Origin: Argyresthia goedartella
Lineage: Eukaryota; Arthropoda; Insecta; Lepidoptera; Argyresthiidae
Reading direction: 5' to 3'
Length of the DNA stretch: 64,000 nt
NCBI GenBank assembly: GCA_949825045.1
Contig: OX463807.1
Span: forward strand, 35,608,749-35,672,748
Shown here: positions 55,400 through 64,000 of the stretch, piece after piece
Layout of the letters: every line of letters begins with the position of its first letter
Position numbering within the stretch: position 1 is the stretch's first letter
Program-made: the position numbers and the translations under genes
The notes under the pieces: model-generated
Databases searched by the model: none
The model's input: the letters and a program-made list of their open reading frames with translations, nothing else
What the model was told of the DNA's origin: nothing

Positions 55400-55950
55400 T
55401 AGGATCCAGTGACTTGTCCTTATTCTTATTTAGCTTCCATCCCGATTGTTGATGGGTAATGGAGTCAGTTTTGGAGCCAAAAGATGGCTATAAGATTATG
55501 CTGTCATCTGAAATAACAGTGTTCCTGAGTAACGGTATTTAAAGTTAAATCGTGTACACGTCTACCCGAGCATAGTAGGAGTAAAGCAGCCGCTCTTTGA
55601 GAGGTGGCAAATAAACTTGATGAATTGCAGGTTCTTTTAGAAAGATGGTTTACAAGTGTGTCTATATCCCAGATGGGCGCTTTGATAGGTTTAGGCTTAG
55701 CTAACCCAATGGACTTTAGGACTTGTTTTACAAGTGTATGTGAGCTTAGCTTATTACTTTCACTGGGATCACAAAGAGTAGACACTACAGATTTATGAAC
55801 AAGGATAGTGCTGTATGAAAGGCCTTCCTTTTGATGTAGATCAGTGAGGAATCGGGCCAGGTCTGAGCCTGTAGGTTTATGTGTATGTACCTTGTGAGTT
55901 ATGGCCCAGTTTCACCAACGGGTCCAAGCTGGTTTATACGTTCTAAGAGT
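55400..55950 (-). pseudogene. DIRS tyrosine recombinase, N-terminal and middle part
   Basis: Minus-strand reading has HSSWRESTLRTYKPAWTRW (near 55920-55970, the SAM-like N-domain start), DLARFLTDLHQ, VVSTLCDPSESNKLSSHTLV and SQRAAALLLLCSGRRVHDLT near 55560. SGRRVHDLT carries the box I arginine. A frameshift near 55505 is followed by SDDSIIL.PSFGSKTDSITH to SLDP at 55405, where the DNA transposon is inserted. Other frameshifts or stops are present near 55800-55910. Confidence 0.82.
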
Positions 55951-56003
55951 GGATTCACGCCAGCTCGAATGGAGCAGAGCTTTTTGTTCCTCGCTCCAGT
56001 GAC

Positions 56004-57303
56004 TTAGGTGTTCTTGCCAACCCCACATCTCCATATCTCCAGCGTCATCTCCGATATGTTGGGGGGCGGACGTCCCGTCGTTACATCGACTAGGACCTGC
56101 GACAGGTTCCTTATCGTGAATGGGGGTGACAGTGCGCGGCTCTTCAGGTCTGGTCTCCAGTAAACTTTGTGCCATCTCGGGGCTACGATCAGGTACACAC
56201 CCAGTGCATTGTTTAAGTGCGTCAATACTCTGGGAATGAGATAAGGCGGCGGGAAAAGCCATGCCAACTTGAAATCCCACTTGCTGCCTAGAGCATCGTA
56301 CATGCTCGCCTGGTTGTCGGTTCTGTCCAGTGTACAGTACGTTGGATCCACGTGAGCTCTCCTGGAAGCAAAACGATCGATTACGGGGGTTCCCCACTTG
56401 GCAAACACGACATTTGTTATTTTTGACAGGAGATGCCATTCTGGTGGGTCTTTGAGACGTGATAAATGGTCTGCTTCGCAGTTGTAGTTCCCTGCTATGT
56501 GATAGATGGACATGTGAATGTTGATATGGTCCAGTACTTGTAGCACTTTTAATGCTAGCTCCGTAAGGGCTATAGATTTCGCCCATCCCTCTTTTCTTAG
56601 ATAAGAGACGACAGTTTTGTTGTCGCACTGTATTAGCAGCGACTGTAAGTTCAGGAGCTGATAATGATGGCGTAAAACATTTAATATGGCCAACATCTCC
56701 TTGTAGTTGCAATGAAGGTTCTGCTGTGAGGGTAGCCATGAGCCTGTTATTGAGATTTCGTTTAATTTGGCCCCCCAGCCGATGTCGCTGGCATCTGTTG
56801 TTAGGTAATGAGACGATAGTGGGACATGAAGTAGAGTACTCTTCTGACAATTCAACTGCCACCATTCTAACTCGACTAGGGCTTTCGCAACTAGAGGAAA
56901 GGTTTTTGTCATCTTTATTTTCAAGGCCTTGTTGGCCTGTAACTGTAAATACCGGTAATTTAGACGACCCCTCGGTACAGCAAAACTGGCAAAGTTCAGC
57001 AGGCCAATGAGACCTTGTAACTCTTTGACGGACGTTGTCCGTGTTATCAAGATTTTGGATACCGTGCAATGTATTTTTGCTACTAACCTCTGAGGAATGT
57101 ATTTCGCGTTCTGCCATGTGTTCCACACAATGCCCAGGTATTCCACTGCCTTCTGTGGGTTGCAAACAGATTTGTCTGTGTTCATTTGCCAGCCTAGGTG
57201 GGCGAGCGTGTTCAGTGTCAACGACACTTGATTTATGAGAGTGGCTTTGTTTTGATGAGCCAGCATAAAATCGTCGAGATACACGATGATCCGGATGATC
57301 CGG
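56004..57303 (-). pseudogene. DIRS RT C-terminal half, RNase H and C-terminal domain
   Basis: A 426-codon open frame starts at the RT active site VYLDDFMLA (57270-57284) just left of the inserted LINE. Then come NTDKSVCNPQKAVEYLGI, SVKELQGLIGLLNFASFAVP, RNase H (HYLTTDASDIGWGAKL, NYKEMLAIL, IQCDNKTVVSYLRKEGW, NYNCEADHLSR) and the DIRS-specific tail (KWGTPVIDRFASRRAHVDP, WLFPPPYLIPRVL). RNase H acidic residues are all present. A -/+1 overlap with the recombinase frame at ~56000-56050 fits DIRS organisation. Split from its N-terminal half by the LINE. Confidence 0.88.
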
Positions 57304-57307
57304 ATCC

Positions 57308-59724
57308 GGATATGAAACAGTACAGCGCGATATTCACTTCAAAATCGGTTGTGGTCGGTGGTTCAAACGACTTTAGTACGTGGGCTACTGCAGAGTTGCA
57401 TAAACGCAGGCAAGCATTGTATGCATTGTATGAGGAATGACGGTTCAACATGAGTGACGAATTTAAAGAACAAGTCAAACAGTTCTCCAAACAATTTAAA
57501 TTAGACTGTCATACAGCTAAACGTAATTTTCTGAGTAGTAAAATTAAGAATAGTTCCGATGTTATAAAAACGACTTGGAAAATAATTAATGAGGAGGCCG
57601 GTCGTAGTAAAAAAGCGAGTCACGATTACGAACTTAAAATCAATGGACAGCTTACGAGTTCTAGCTTAGAAGTTGCAACTGAATTTGAATCGTTTTTTAC
57701 TAATGCACCGGCTTCCACGACTAAGTATTTAAATTCGTCACCTTTGTCTGCTGTTGCAATATTAAAAGATAATGTCTCAGAGTGTGCTTCATACTTGAAT
57801 TTTAAGCACGTCACAAGTTCAGATGTCGTAAAGGCATTTAAATTGACAAATGTTAAGAAAACGAATGATCTTTGGGGACTCTCTGTTCACGTCGTTAAAT
57901 CCCTGATCGAATTAATTGCACCTGACCTAGCGGTCATTTTCAACAATTGTATAGACTGCGGTGAATTTCCTGATTTAATGAAACAAAGTAAGATAATTCC
58001 CCTCTTCAAAGCAGGTAGTACTCAAGACCCCACCAATTTCAGACCTATATCAATACTACCAACTTTTAGTAAAATTTTTGAGAAATTAATCTTATCACAG
58101 CTATTACATCATTTTGAATCAAATAAGCTAATGCATAACAAACAGTTTGGATTCACTCGCGGTCGTTCAACAACAGATGCCGGAATTCAGTTCATTGAAA
58201 GTATTTTTGATGCCTGGGAAGAGTCACAAGATGCCCTAGGCATTTTTTGTGACTTATCTAAGGCTTTTGATTGCGTTTGTCATGAAACATTGATCAGGAA
58301 ATTACATCATTATGGAGTTAGAGACACGTCATTGAATTTGTTAAAATCTTATCTGAACGGAAGAATACAAAGGGTAGACGTAAACGGAGAACGATCACCA
58401 GGATCATTGGTTTCTTTGGGCGTGCCACAGGGCTCAATATTGGGACCCTTCCTATTCCTCATCTATATAAACGACTTACCCTATCTAGGAAGGGACTGTC
58501 ATGATATGGTACTGTTTGCTGATGACACTTCACTTATTTTTAAAACAAAGCGAAACCAACACGCTAATGATGATCACGTGAACAATACCATATTAAAAGT
58601 GGTAAATTGGTTTAATGTTAATAATTTGCTATTAAATGAGAAAAAGACTAAATGTGTTAAGTTTCTTACTACTAACGTTAAAAATAATCAGACATGTATA
58701 ACAATTAAAAATGAGGAATTGGAATTGGTAACCAGCACAGTGTTTCTAGGTATAACGTTGGATTCCAAACTCCAATGGGGTCCACATATTGATAAGCTAT
58801 CGAACAGACTGAGCTCTGCAGCTTTTGCATGCAGGAAAATCCGTCACTTGACAGATTTAAAAACAGCCAGATTAGTTTATTTTAGTTATTTTCATAGTAT
58901 TTTGTCCTACGGTATTCTGCTCTGGGGCAGTGCTGCTGACATAAATACTATTTTTGTGCTGCAGAAGCGGGCTGTTCGTGCGATTTATAAAATGAATAAT
59001 AGAGATTCTCTTAGAAATAAGTTTAAAGAAGTAAATATATTGACAGTCCATAGTCAATATATTTACGAGAATATTATGTATGTCCATAAGAACATTGTTA
59101 ACTTTCGAAGAAACTGTGATATACATAACTTTAATACTAGAAACAAGGACAAACTTGCAGTGCCCACTACTCGGCTCCATAAAATAAAAAACTCGTTCAA
59201 GGGTAATTGTGTAAGATTTTACAATAAACTCAAAAGCACTTTGACAGATCTATCAATTAATAAGTTCAAGAAATTCATCAAGCAAAGGCTTATTTCTAAA
59301 GCTTACTACAGTATTAAAGAGTACATAGACGATAAAAATGCTTGGGACTGAATTGCTCTAATTAATTGTGAGCATCCTCACTGCCAGAGTTTCTTTTACT
59401 GGACACTTGGAGGCCTTTTACACCTCCAAAGATTAATTTAATTATACAACTCTTGACTGCGGGGACCATTTACATCTCCTATTATCATTGTATTATTGAC
59501 TAAAGAGACTATACATCTCTGTTATTTATATTTTAATTATTTTATTATGACATTTGAGACTCTTTACATCTCTCAGAAACAATAATTAAGTACTTTTTTT
59601 TTCTGATAATATGATACAAATAATAATACCAAATGTTCTGTAAAAAATGAAATGAAATGACATGTGAAAGTGCCCTTGTGGCCTATTTACAGAATAAACG
59701 TTTTGAGTTTTGAGTTTTTTTTTG
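57308..59724 (+). mobile_element. Element C: 5'-truncated LINE of the element B family, inserted in DIRS RT
   Basis: It begins mid-ORF2 at ~57308 and ends with a (TTTTGAG)n/T tail at ~59697-59722. DIRS RT codons resume on both sides (YLRDRG to the right, RIIVYLDDF to the left). The protein is homologous to element B but clearly distinct. A clear target-site duplication was not seen. Confidence 0.92.
57450..59351 (+). CDS. Reverse transcriptase of element C (633 codons, uninterrupted)
   Basis: It covers the linker and full RT: SNTFRPI-type entry (NFRPISILPTFSKIFEKLIL), KQFGFTRGRSTTDAGIQFIE, FCDLSKAFDCVCHETLIRKL (motif A), LGVPQGSILGPFLFLIYIND (motif B), MVLFADDTSLIFKT (FADD at 58515-58526), then VNWFNVNNLLLNEKKTK, the thumb and a C-terminal domain ending DDKNAWD. 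All catalytic aspartates are present and there is no stop. Upstream codons back to ~57310 are in frame behind a TGA at 57438-57440, so Met57450 is only the first Met after that stop. The endonuclease is missing by 5' truncation, so it is a well-preserved dead-on-arrival copy, not a host gene. Confidence 0.9.
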   Translation: MSDEFKEQVKQFSKQFKLDCHTAKRNFLSSKIKNSSDVIKTTWKIINEEAGRSKKASHDYELKINGQLTSSSLEVATEFESFFTNAPASTTKYLNSSPLSAVAILKDNVSECASYLNFKHVTSSDVVKAFKLTNVKKTNDLWGLSVHVVKSLIELIAPDLAVIFNNCIDCGEFPDLMKQSKIIPLFKAGSTQDPTNFRPISILPTFSKIFEKLILSQLLHHFESNKLMHNKQFGFTRGRSTTDAGIQFIESIFDAWEESQDALGIFCDLSKAFDCVCHETLIRKLHHYGVRDTSLNLLKSYLNGRIQRVDVNGERSPGSLVSLGVPQGSILGPFLFLIYINDLPYLGRDCHDMVLFADDTSLIFKTKRNQHANDDHVNNTILKVVNWFNVNNLLLNEKKTKCVKFLTTNVKNNQTCITIKNEELELVTSTVFLGITLDSKLQWGPHIDKLSNRLSSAAFACRKIRHLTDLKTARLVYFSYFHSILSYGILLWGSAADINTIFVLQKRAVRAIYKMNNRDSLRNKFKEVNILTVHSQYIYENIMYVHKNIVNFRRNCDIHNFNTRNKDKLAVPTTRLHKIKNSFKGNCVRFYNKLKSTLTDLSINKFKKFIKQRLISKAYYSIKEYIDDKNAWD

Positions 59725-60400
59725 ACCGCGATCGCGGAGGTATTGTGCTATCCAGTTGGTGATTGAGGCGAATATTCTCGGTGCTGAACAAAGGCCGAAG
59801 GGTAGGCACGTCATTTAGTATTTGTGGGTTTTTGTCGCCGTACAAAAGGCGGAGAAACCTTCTGTGGCCTTCGAATACAGGGACATGGAAGTATGCCTGG
59901 TGAATGTCCACTTTGGCCAACCAATCCTTGGGTTGTAGAAAATCCGTTACCCGATGAACATTTATTAGTCTGAAAAGTCGAGTGTTGACGTATTGGTTCA
60001 GATTTTTTAAGTTGAATATGGGCCTCCATGTGCCGTCGCTCTTGGGGCGCAGGAATATCGGGGAAATAAAGCTGGGCGCACCTTTTCTAGCACACCCTGC
60101 GAGATCATGTTTTTCATTATTTTCGACATTTGTTCTGATTCTGGTGTTTTCACACTGCGACTGTTTGGAATGTGCTATGGTGGTTTCAACACAAAAGGAA
60201 TGCGGCATCCTTGTATAATTTTTAGAATGTATGTGGGAGCTCCCAACTGTTTCCAACGATCGTAGTACATGCGGAGTTGTCCGGCGTGAAATTTTGCATG
60301 CATGTGCATGGCATAGTCTCCTATCCCGGTGGGATGAGGGAGAACGTCTGGGTTGATAATCCCTTCCTGACCTGTCGGGTAGACCACGGCCGCGTGAGCC
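59725..60400 (-). pseudogene. DIRS RT, N-terminal half
   Basis: Minus strand: [58 protein letters not shown] (motif A Asp) and [11 protein letters not shown] one-base shift near 59800 follows, then [20 protein letters not shown] and QYLRDRG at the insertion junction. The palm motif C lies on the far side of element C. Upstream it overlaps the Gag end at ~60300-60400 in a shifted frame. Confidence 0.85.
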
Positions 60401-61556
60401 CCGCGCGCCTCGCCCGCGAAACGAATTATTATTTATCCTGCCTCGGGCCGAAGTATGATACTGGCTTTGATTATGATATTGCGCGCGATTGTTATAAGTT
60501 GCGGCCTGTTTCTGCGTCTGACTGCGGGTAGAAGTGGAAGGCTCGTACTGTGGCACAGTATTGTAGCGAGACTTTCCTTCCACCCAAAACACATTTTTAA
60601 CTCCACCCGCTTTTTCCAATAAAGCATTAAATTTGTCGGCTTCAAATAGATGAGAACCTGACGGCGCAATTTTGCGTAATGTATTTTTGTGGTACTGGTC
60701 TTTTACTGATGAGAGTATGCCTTCTCTGCGATATTGAATAAGTTCAGCCCGGTGTCCACAGACGAGCTGGAGAGCGTCGTTTGAAATCTTGCTATACTCA
60801 CCATTGGCCAACATTTCTTTGAGCTTTGTATGGATATCGTCAAATCGTAGGTTTTTGACCTGATGCGCCCAGGCTAGAAAGGTTTGTAATTCACTCAAAA
60901 GCGCGTCGCGCTGTTTGAGCAATGCATAGGAAATGCCGGCAAAAGCCTTTTTTAGATGTATCGTACCTCTTTATGTCGTCATTAGCTTCAAGATTAGTGA
61001 AACCCGGCGCAAATAAATAGTGTTTTTGGACGTCGGCATATCGGAAGTTAATCCAGTCCTGGCTATTGAATCGCTGCAAATCTTTTAATTGTTGTGTTAG
61101 TTCGGGAGACGCCTGCGGTACAGCGGGCTCCTTGGTTTTTGTACCAGTAAAAATGTTAAGATCGACCTCGAAAGCCGAGTCAATGTTGGCGGGCTCGGAC
61201 TCCTCAACGTGACCTTCGTAGAGGTCTCCACTAACAATAGGGTCAATCAAGTCATGCTGTGGTTCACAATCATATTCGTGAAATTCCTGTGTAGCAGCAA
61301 GTTGACTTTTAAGATCTTTAATCTCGTTAAAAAGAAGATCGAACTTACGTTCCTTGAAGCGTTTGCGCCGTCGGTACCGCTTCTTGCGATCGTCGCTTTC
61401 CGAGAAACTCAACGAGGACGAACTAGAATTGTCGGAGTCCGAAGAGCTCACCGGTTTCCGCCTTTTCTTGCCTTTATCCTTACGCGCCGCCACGTGCTCC
61501 AAACTGGACGGAACCTCCGGGGTTTCTTGCTCCATTTTACACAAACGAACGGTCAC
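60310..61556 (-). pseudogene. DIRS Gag-like ORF1
   Basis: It starts near 61556 (MTVRLCKMEQETPEVP; the second Met at ~61535 is a likelier start). It has a Ser/Asp-rich tract with a long serine run, a Lys/Arg cluster (KKRYRRRKRFKERK), a short coiled coil, and a central conserved part ([52 protein letters not shown]). A Gly/Arg-rich tail follows ([18 protein letters not shown]). A frameshift at ~60940 next to a T/A run splits it into two open pieces. It is the DIRS nucleocapsid-like protein; no CCHC knuckle is present, as expected for this order. Confidence 0.75.
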
Positions 61557-61732
61557 ACCGTTGGGTATCTTTTATTTGCCTGCAATAAATCAGAAAATTC
61601 TAAGAAATTCTTTAACGAACAGTTGGTTATAATATGCAAAAGAAGTTCTCACGTCACGATGTATAGATTTTTGGCGGGCCGTACTCAGGAGCTGAGCAGC
61701 GACTGTGCCGTGCGAAAATCAAGACGCCAATG

Positions 61733-61950
61733 AAGCTAAATTCGAATTCAACAATCCGAACTGCCTCGGTGGTGTGGTGGGGCGCGCGCGCAAACAAGGT
61801 ACCACGCGGCTTAACCGAAAATCCGGGGGCGGGAACGGACGGACCGGATATACGTCACTAGTTTAGCACTGAAAATCAAGGATGTCTTCTCATGTTTTTA
61901 ATTAGGCCCTGAATATCGGTCAAGATATTTAATAAAGCACTACTTTGTAG
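61733..61950. repeat. Right terminal inverted repeat of the DIRS element
   Basis: Inverse of 50470-50690, with the GC-rich 'ggggcgcgcgcgcaaacaagg' and 'ccgggggcgggaacggacgg' blocks. It ends '..attcaggg' equivalents and 'aagatatttaataaag' at ~61945. It carries the likely element promoter for the minus-strand genes. From 61951 to 62296 nothing else is identifiable. Confidence 0.85.
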
Positions 61951-62296
61951 TATTTTGAGTCAATGAGACTATAAACTTATTGAAAGTAGTTACTGAGTTG
62001 ACTAATTTCTGCAACAACGTTTTAAATTTGATATGTTCGACTCGATGTCGAGAATTCAGAGTTTAACTAAACAAACCTGCAATTTTCGTCTTAACTGAAT
62101 GATGATAAAGGTTCAATTTCCCTAGACCTTGTATTGCAATCATGGAAGGCGGTCATGGTTAATTTTATTAATACAATAGTTATTAATTAATTACCTGTGA
62201 TCAAATTATGGAATAAGCCGTCGCAAAGCCACCGCCAATGTTCACATAACGCCAGAATGAAGTAATAAGGATCACGAATACATTTTACTCCTAGAA

Positions 62297-62812
62297 GAGA
62301 AAGTAGATGAGCTTCAACGGAGTGACCGAAAAGCCAATATAGAGATAAGAAATGTGCCGAAAAAAGCTGAAGAAATAAAAGAAGACCTCATAAATGTAGT
62401 GTTGAATTTAGCAAAAACCTCGGACATTAAAATACAAAGGAGCGATATCAGGGATATTTTCAGGACACGAGGCAAGACCGACAAGACTGCGGTCATTACA
62501 GAGCTCTCCTCGTCAATTCTTAAAAATGATCTACTAAAGGGAGTAAAGCAATTTAACAAAACTCATAAAAATAACAAACTGAACGCTTCTCATCTAGGCT
62601 TTCAAAATAATTCAACATCGGTGTTCGTAGTTGAGCAGCTGACACAAAAAGCAAACAAACTCTATTATCTGGCCCGCGACCTGAAAAAATCCAATAATTA
62701 CAAGCATTGCTGGACCTCATATGGGAAAGTTTATATGCGACTGCTGGACGACTCTCCAATTATTAATATTACATGTGAAAAGCAAGTCCATGCGCTATTA
62801 AATAAGGCATGA
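62297..62812 (+). pseudogene. LINE ORF1 fragment with baculovirus-FP-like domain
   Basis: The open frame reads from about 62297 (a coiled-coil end, VDELQRSDRKANIEIRNVP) through EDLINVVLNLAKTSDIKIQR, DIFRTRGKTDKTAVITELSS, HLGFQNNSTSVFVVEQLTQK and LARDLKKSNNYKHCWTSYGK to a stop at 62810-62812. This order matches the ORF1 protein of many insect Jockey-group LINEs, whose C-terminal domain is related to the baculovirus FP protein. It lacks the N-terminal zinc-finger and leucine-zipper region. The 3' side is cut by the next element. Intact over 150 codons, but a fragment. Confidence 0.7.
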
Positions 62813-62823
62813 CTACCTGCGAA

Positions 62824-64000
62824 TTTCATTTCATTTATTTCATTTCATTTCATTTATTGCCATAAATTACAGTTGTTATAGGTACAGATGGTCGTACAAC
62901 TTAAAACTTAGTTCCATGTAATTTTACTCAGCGAGTGTAGCATACAATTTGATTAAAGACACAATAACTATAATATATCATGCATAACATATAGGATTAG
63001 CAATAAATATTCAATACAATGTCACAGGGCTCGAGATCAATGAATTAAATTACATTAAATCGAATTTAAATTTGACTAAAATTAATTTAAGTAAAAAACA
63101 AGTTAGAATTTAATAAAAAATAATAAGAGGTAAATAATCGTCATATATGTCACTCACTAATAGAATATGTCACTATACAATAATTGGTCAATACAATTAT
63201 ATTACAATACGCAAGGCAAACAGGATAAAATAAACAGCCGCCACAATCCTATTCGCTAATTATTCTTAAAATTATAAAACTCGTCCAAATTATAGGGCGA
63301 CACAGTTAACAAATAGTCTTTTAGACCTGTGATGAACCCTTTTCCAGTTAGTATTTTAATACTTAAGGGTAGGCTGTTGTACACTTTGATGGCAGTCAAC
63401 TTTGTAGCACGTGTATAGGAAGCTGTTCGACAATGTGGGACCTCTAAGTAGCCCTTGTTTCTTTCATTTAGTCTTTCACTTAAACCTGGTTTTTTTTGGG
63501 GAAACTTAAGTGGATAGCGCCTTGTAAGTTTGCACAATTCAATTACATATAGAGCAGTGATTGTGTGAATTTTCAACTCTCTAAAAGACTCTCTACAAGA
63601 CTCCATGCTAGAGTCTATGTTGTTTAAAATGCGGATGGCTCTCTTCTGCAAGATAAAGATTCTCTTTATATCGACGCTACCTCCCCAAACCGCCAAACCG
63701 TAAAGCACTCTTGACTGAAAGAAGGCAAAGTAGGCTTGCAAGGCTGCTTTCTTTGAAGCAATTTTAATAAGGTATCTTAAAGCATAACAGAAACTACTGC
63801 ATTTGCCAACCAATTTGTCTACATGTCTCATCCAGTTTAGGTTACTGTCCGTGTAGATTCCCAGAAATTTTACATAAGAAGCAGATTCAATTTCTTCGTC
63901 CCTTATTTTTATGCTGAGTTGTGGTACTTGGGTGTTGTAGTTTCTGAAATGAATCAATTTCGTTTTACCTACGTTTGTGTTTAGGTTAAGACTGTCAAAC
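62824..64000 (-). mobile_element. Non-LTR retrotransposon 3' part, runs off the right edge
   Basis: It reads leftwards: RT C-terminal region (64000-63256), a ~390-bp 3' UTR, and a (TGAAA)n tail, seen as 'atttcatttcattt' at 62824-62866. A short tandem-repeat tail is typical of CR1/Jockey-group LINEs. Confidence 0.85.
63256..64000 (-). pseudogene. RT C-terminal domain of the edge LINE (partial, open)
   Basis: An uninterrupted minus-strand frame from the right edge to a stop at 63256: LNTNVGKTKLIHFRNYN, YVKFLGIYTDSNLNWMRHVD (the FLGI-x-x-D-x-x-LxW motif after the polymerase palm), SRVLYGLAVWGGS, IFILQKRAIRILNNID and YTRATKLTAIKVYNSLPLSI. The palm with YADD is beyond the window, so activity cannot be judged. 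The frame shown has no defect. Confidence 0.85.

Larger units (their letters stand above)
50437..61950 (-). mobile_element. DIRS-type tyrosine-recombinase retrotransposon with nested insertions
   Basis: Minus-strand order is Gag (from 61556), RT/RNase H with YLDD, a C-terminal domain, and tyrosine recombinase (to 52690). The block is bounded by inverted copies of a ~220-bp sequence (50470-50690 and 61733-61950), with an extra partial inverse copy at 50725-50830. Terminal inverted repeats, an internal complementary region and a tyrosine recombinase instead of a DDE integrase define DIRS elements. A DNA transposon (52972-55399) and a LINE (~57308-59724) interrupt it. Confidence 0.88.

Overview
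The window is eukaryotic and almost certainly insect, most likely Lepidoptera. It is AT-rich, has spliced genes (GTAAGT and GTGAGT donors, C/TAG acceptors), many short 'taggtacctac'-type motifs, tRNA-derived SINEs, and CR1/Jockey-type non-LTR, BEL/Pao, Ty3/Gypsy (CsRn1-like) and DIRS retrotransposons. It is not prokaryotic: there are no operons, ribosome binding sites or CRISPR arrays. Nearly everything recognisable is mobile-element sequence in different states of decay. The only candidate host gene is the start of a small secreted-protein gene near 34.4-35.7 kb. Family assignments rest on protein motifs read by eye, not on database searches.

Layout. 0-2 kb: a minus-strand BEL/Pao gag-protease with two in-frame stops, running off the left edge. 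2.7-3.1 kb: a degenerate tandem repeat. 3.4-6 kb: a Jockey-like non-LTR relic. 6.2-8.4 kb: Ty3/Gypsy debris, including a tRNA-Lys-type primer binding site. 8.8-14.06 kb: a very young Ty3/Gypsy element. Its two 192-bp LTRs differ at one base, it has an AGAG target duplication and a tRNA-Trp primer site, its Gag is deleted, its Pol is nearly intact, and it carries a small extra gene in the env position. 14.4-18.3 kb: heavily decayed non-LTR sequence.

18.3-32.4 kb is a nest. Element A (CR1/L2-like) is fused in frame to element B copy 1. A minus-strand B copy (copy 3) follows. Copy 3 was split first by a 642-bp TTAA-duplicating DNA element and then by an LTR-bounded insertion (TGTAA...TTACA, CAAG duplication). 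That insertion in turn contains B copy 2. Comparing the three B copies gives the empty sites and hence precise boundaries.

32.8-50 kb is mostly non-coding: inverted-repeat (foldback) elements, perfect palindromes, SINEs, several tandem repeats of about 125-250 bp, and the putative secreted-protein gene.

50.4-61.95 kb is a DIRS-type tyrosine-recombinase retrotransposon on the minus strand, bounded by inverted copies of a ~220-bp sequence. A complete three-exon Tc1/mariner-superfamily transposon with unusual catalytic spacing (third acidic residue 82 residues after the second Asp, close to the reported DD82E/Sailor family) sits in its recombinase gene. A 5'-truncated non-LTR element with an intact 633-codon reverse-transcriptase frame sits in its RT gene. 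62.3-64 kb holds an ORF1 fragment and a minus-strand reverse transcriptase running off the right edge.

The coding units most likely to be functional or recently functional are the spliced transposase (53.1-54.8 kb), the Gypsy ORF3 membrane protein (12.87-13.10 kb), and the RT of the nested non-LTR element (57.4-59.35 kb).
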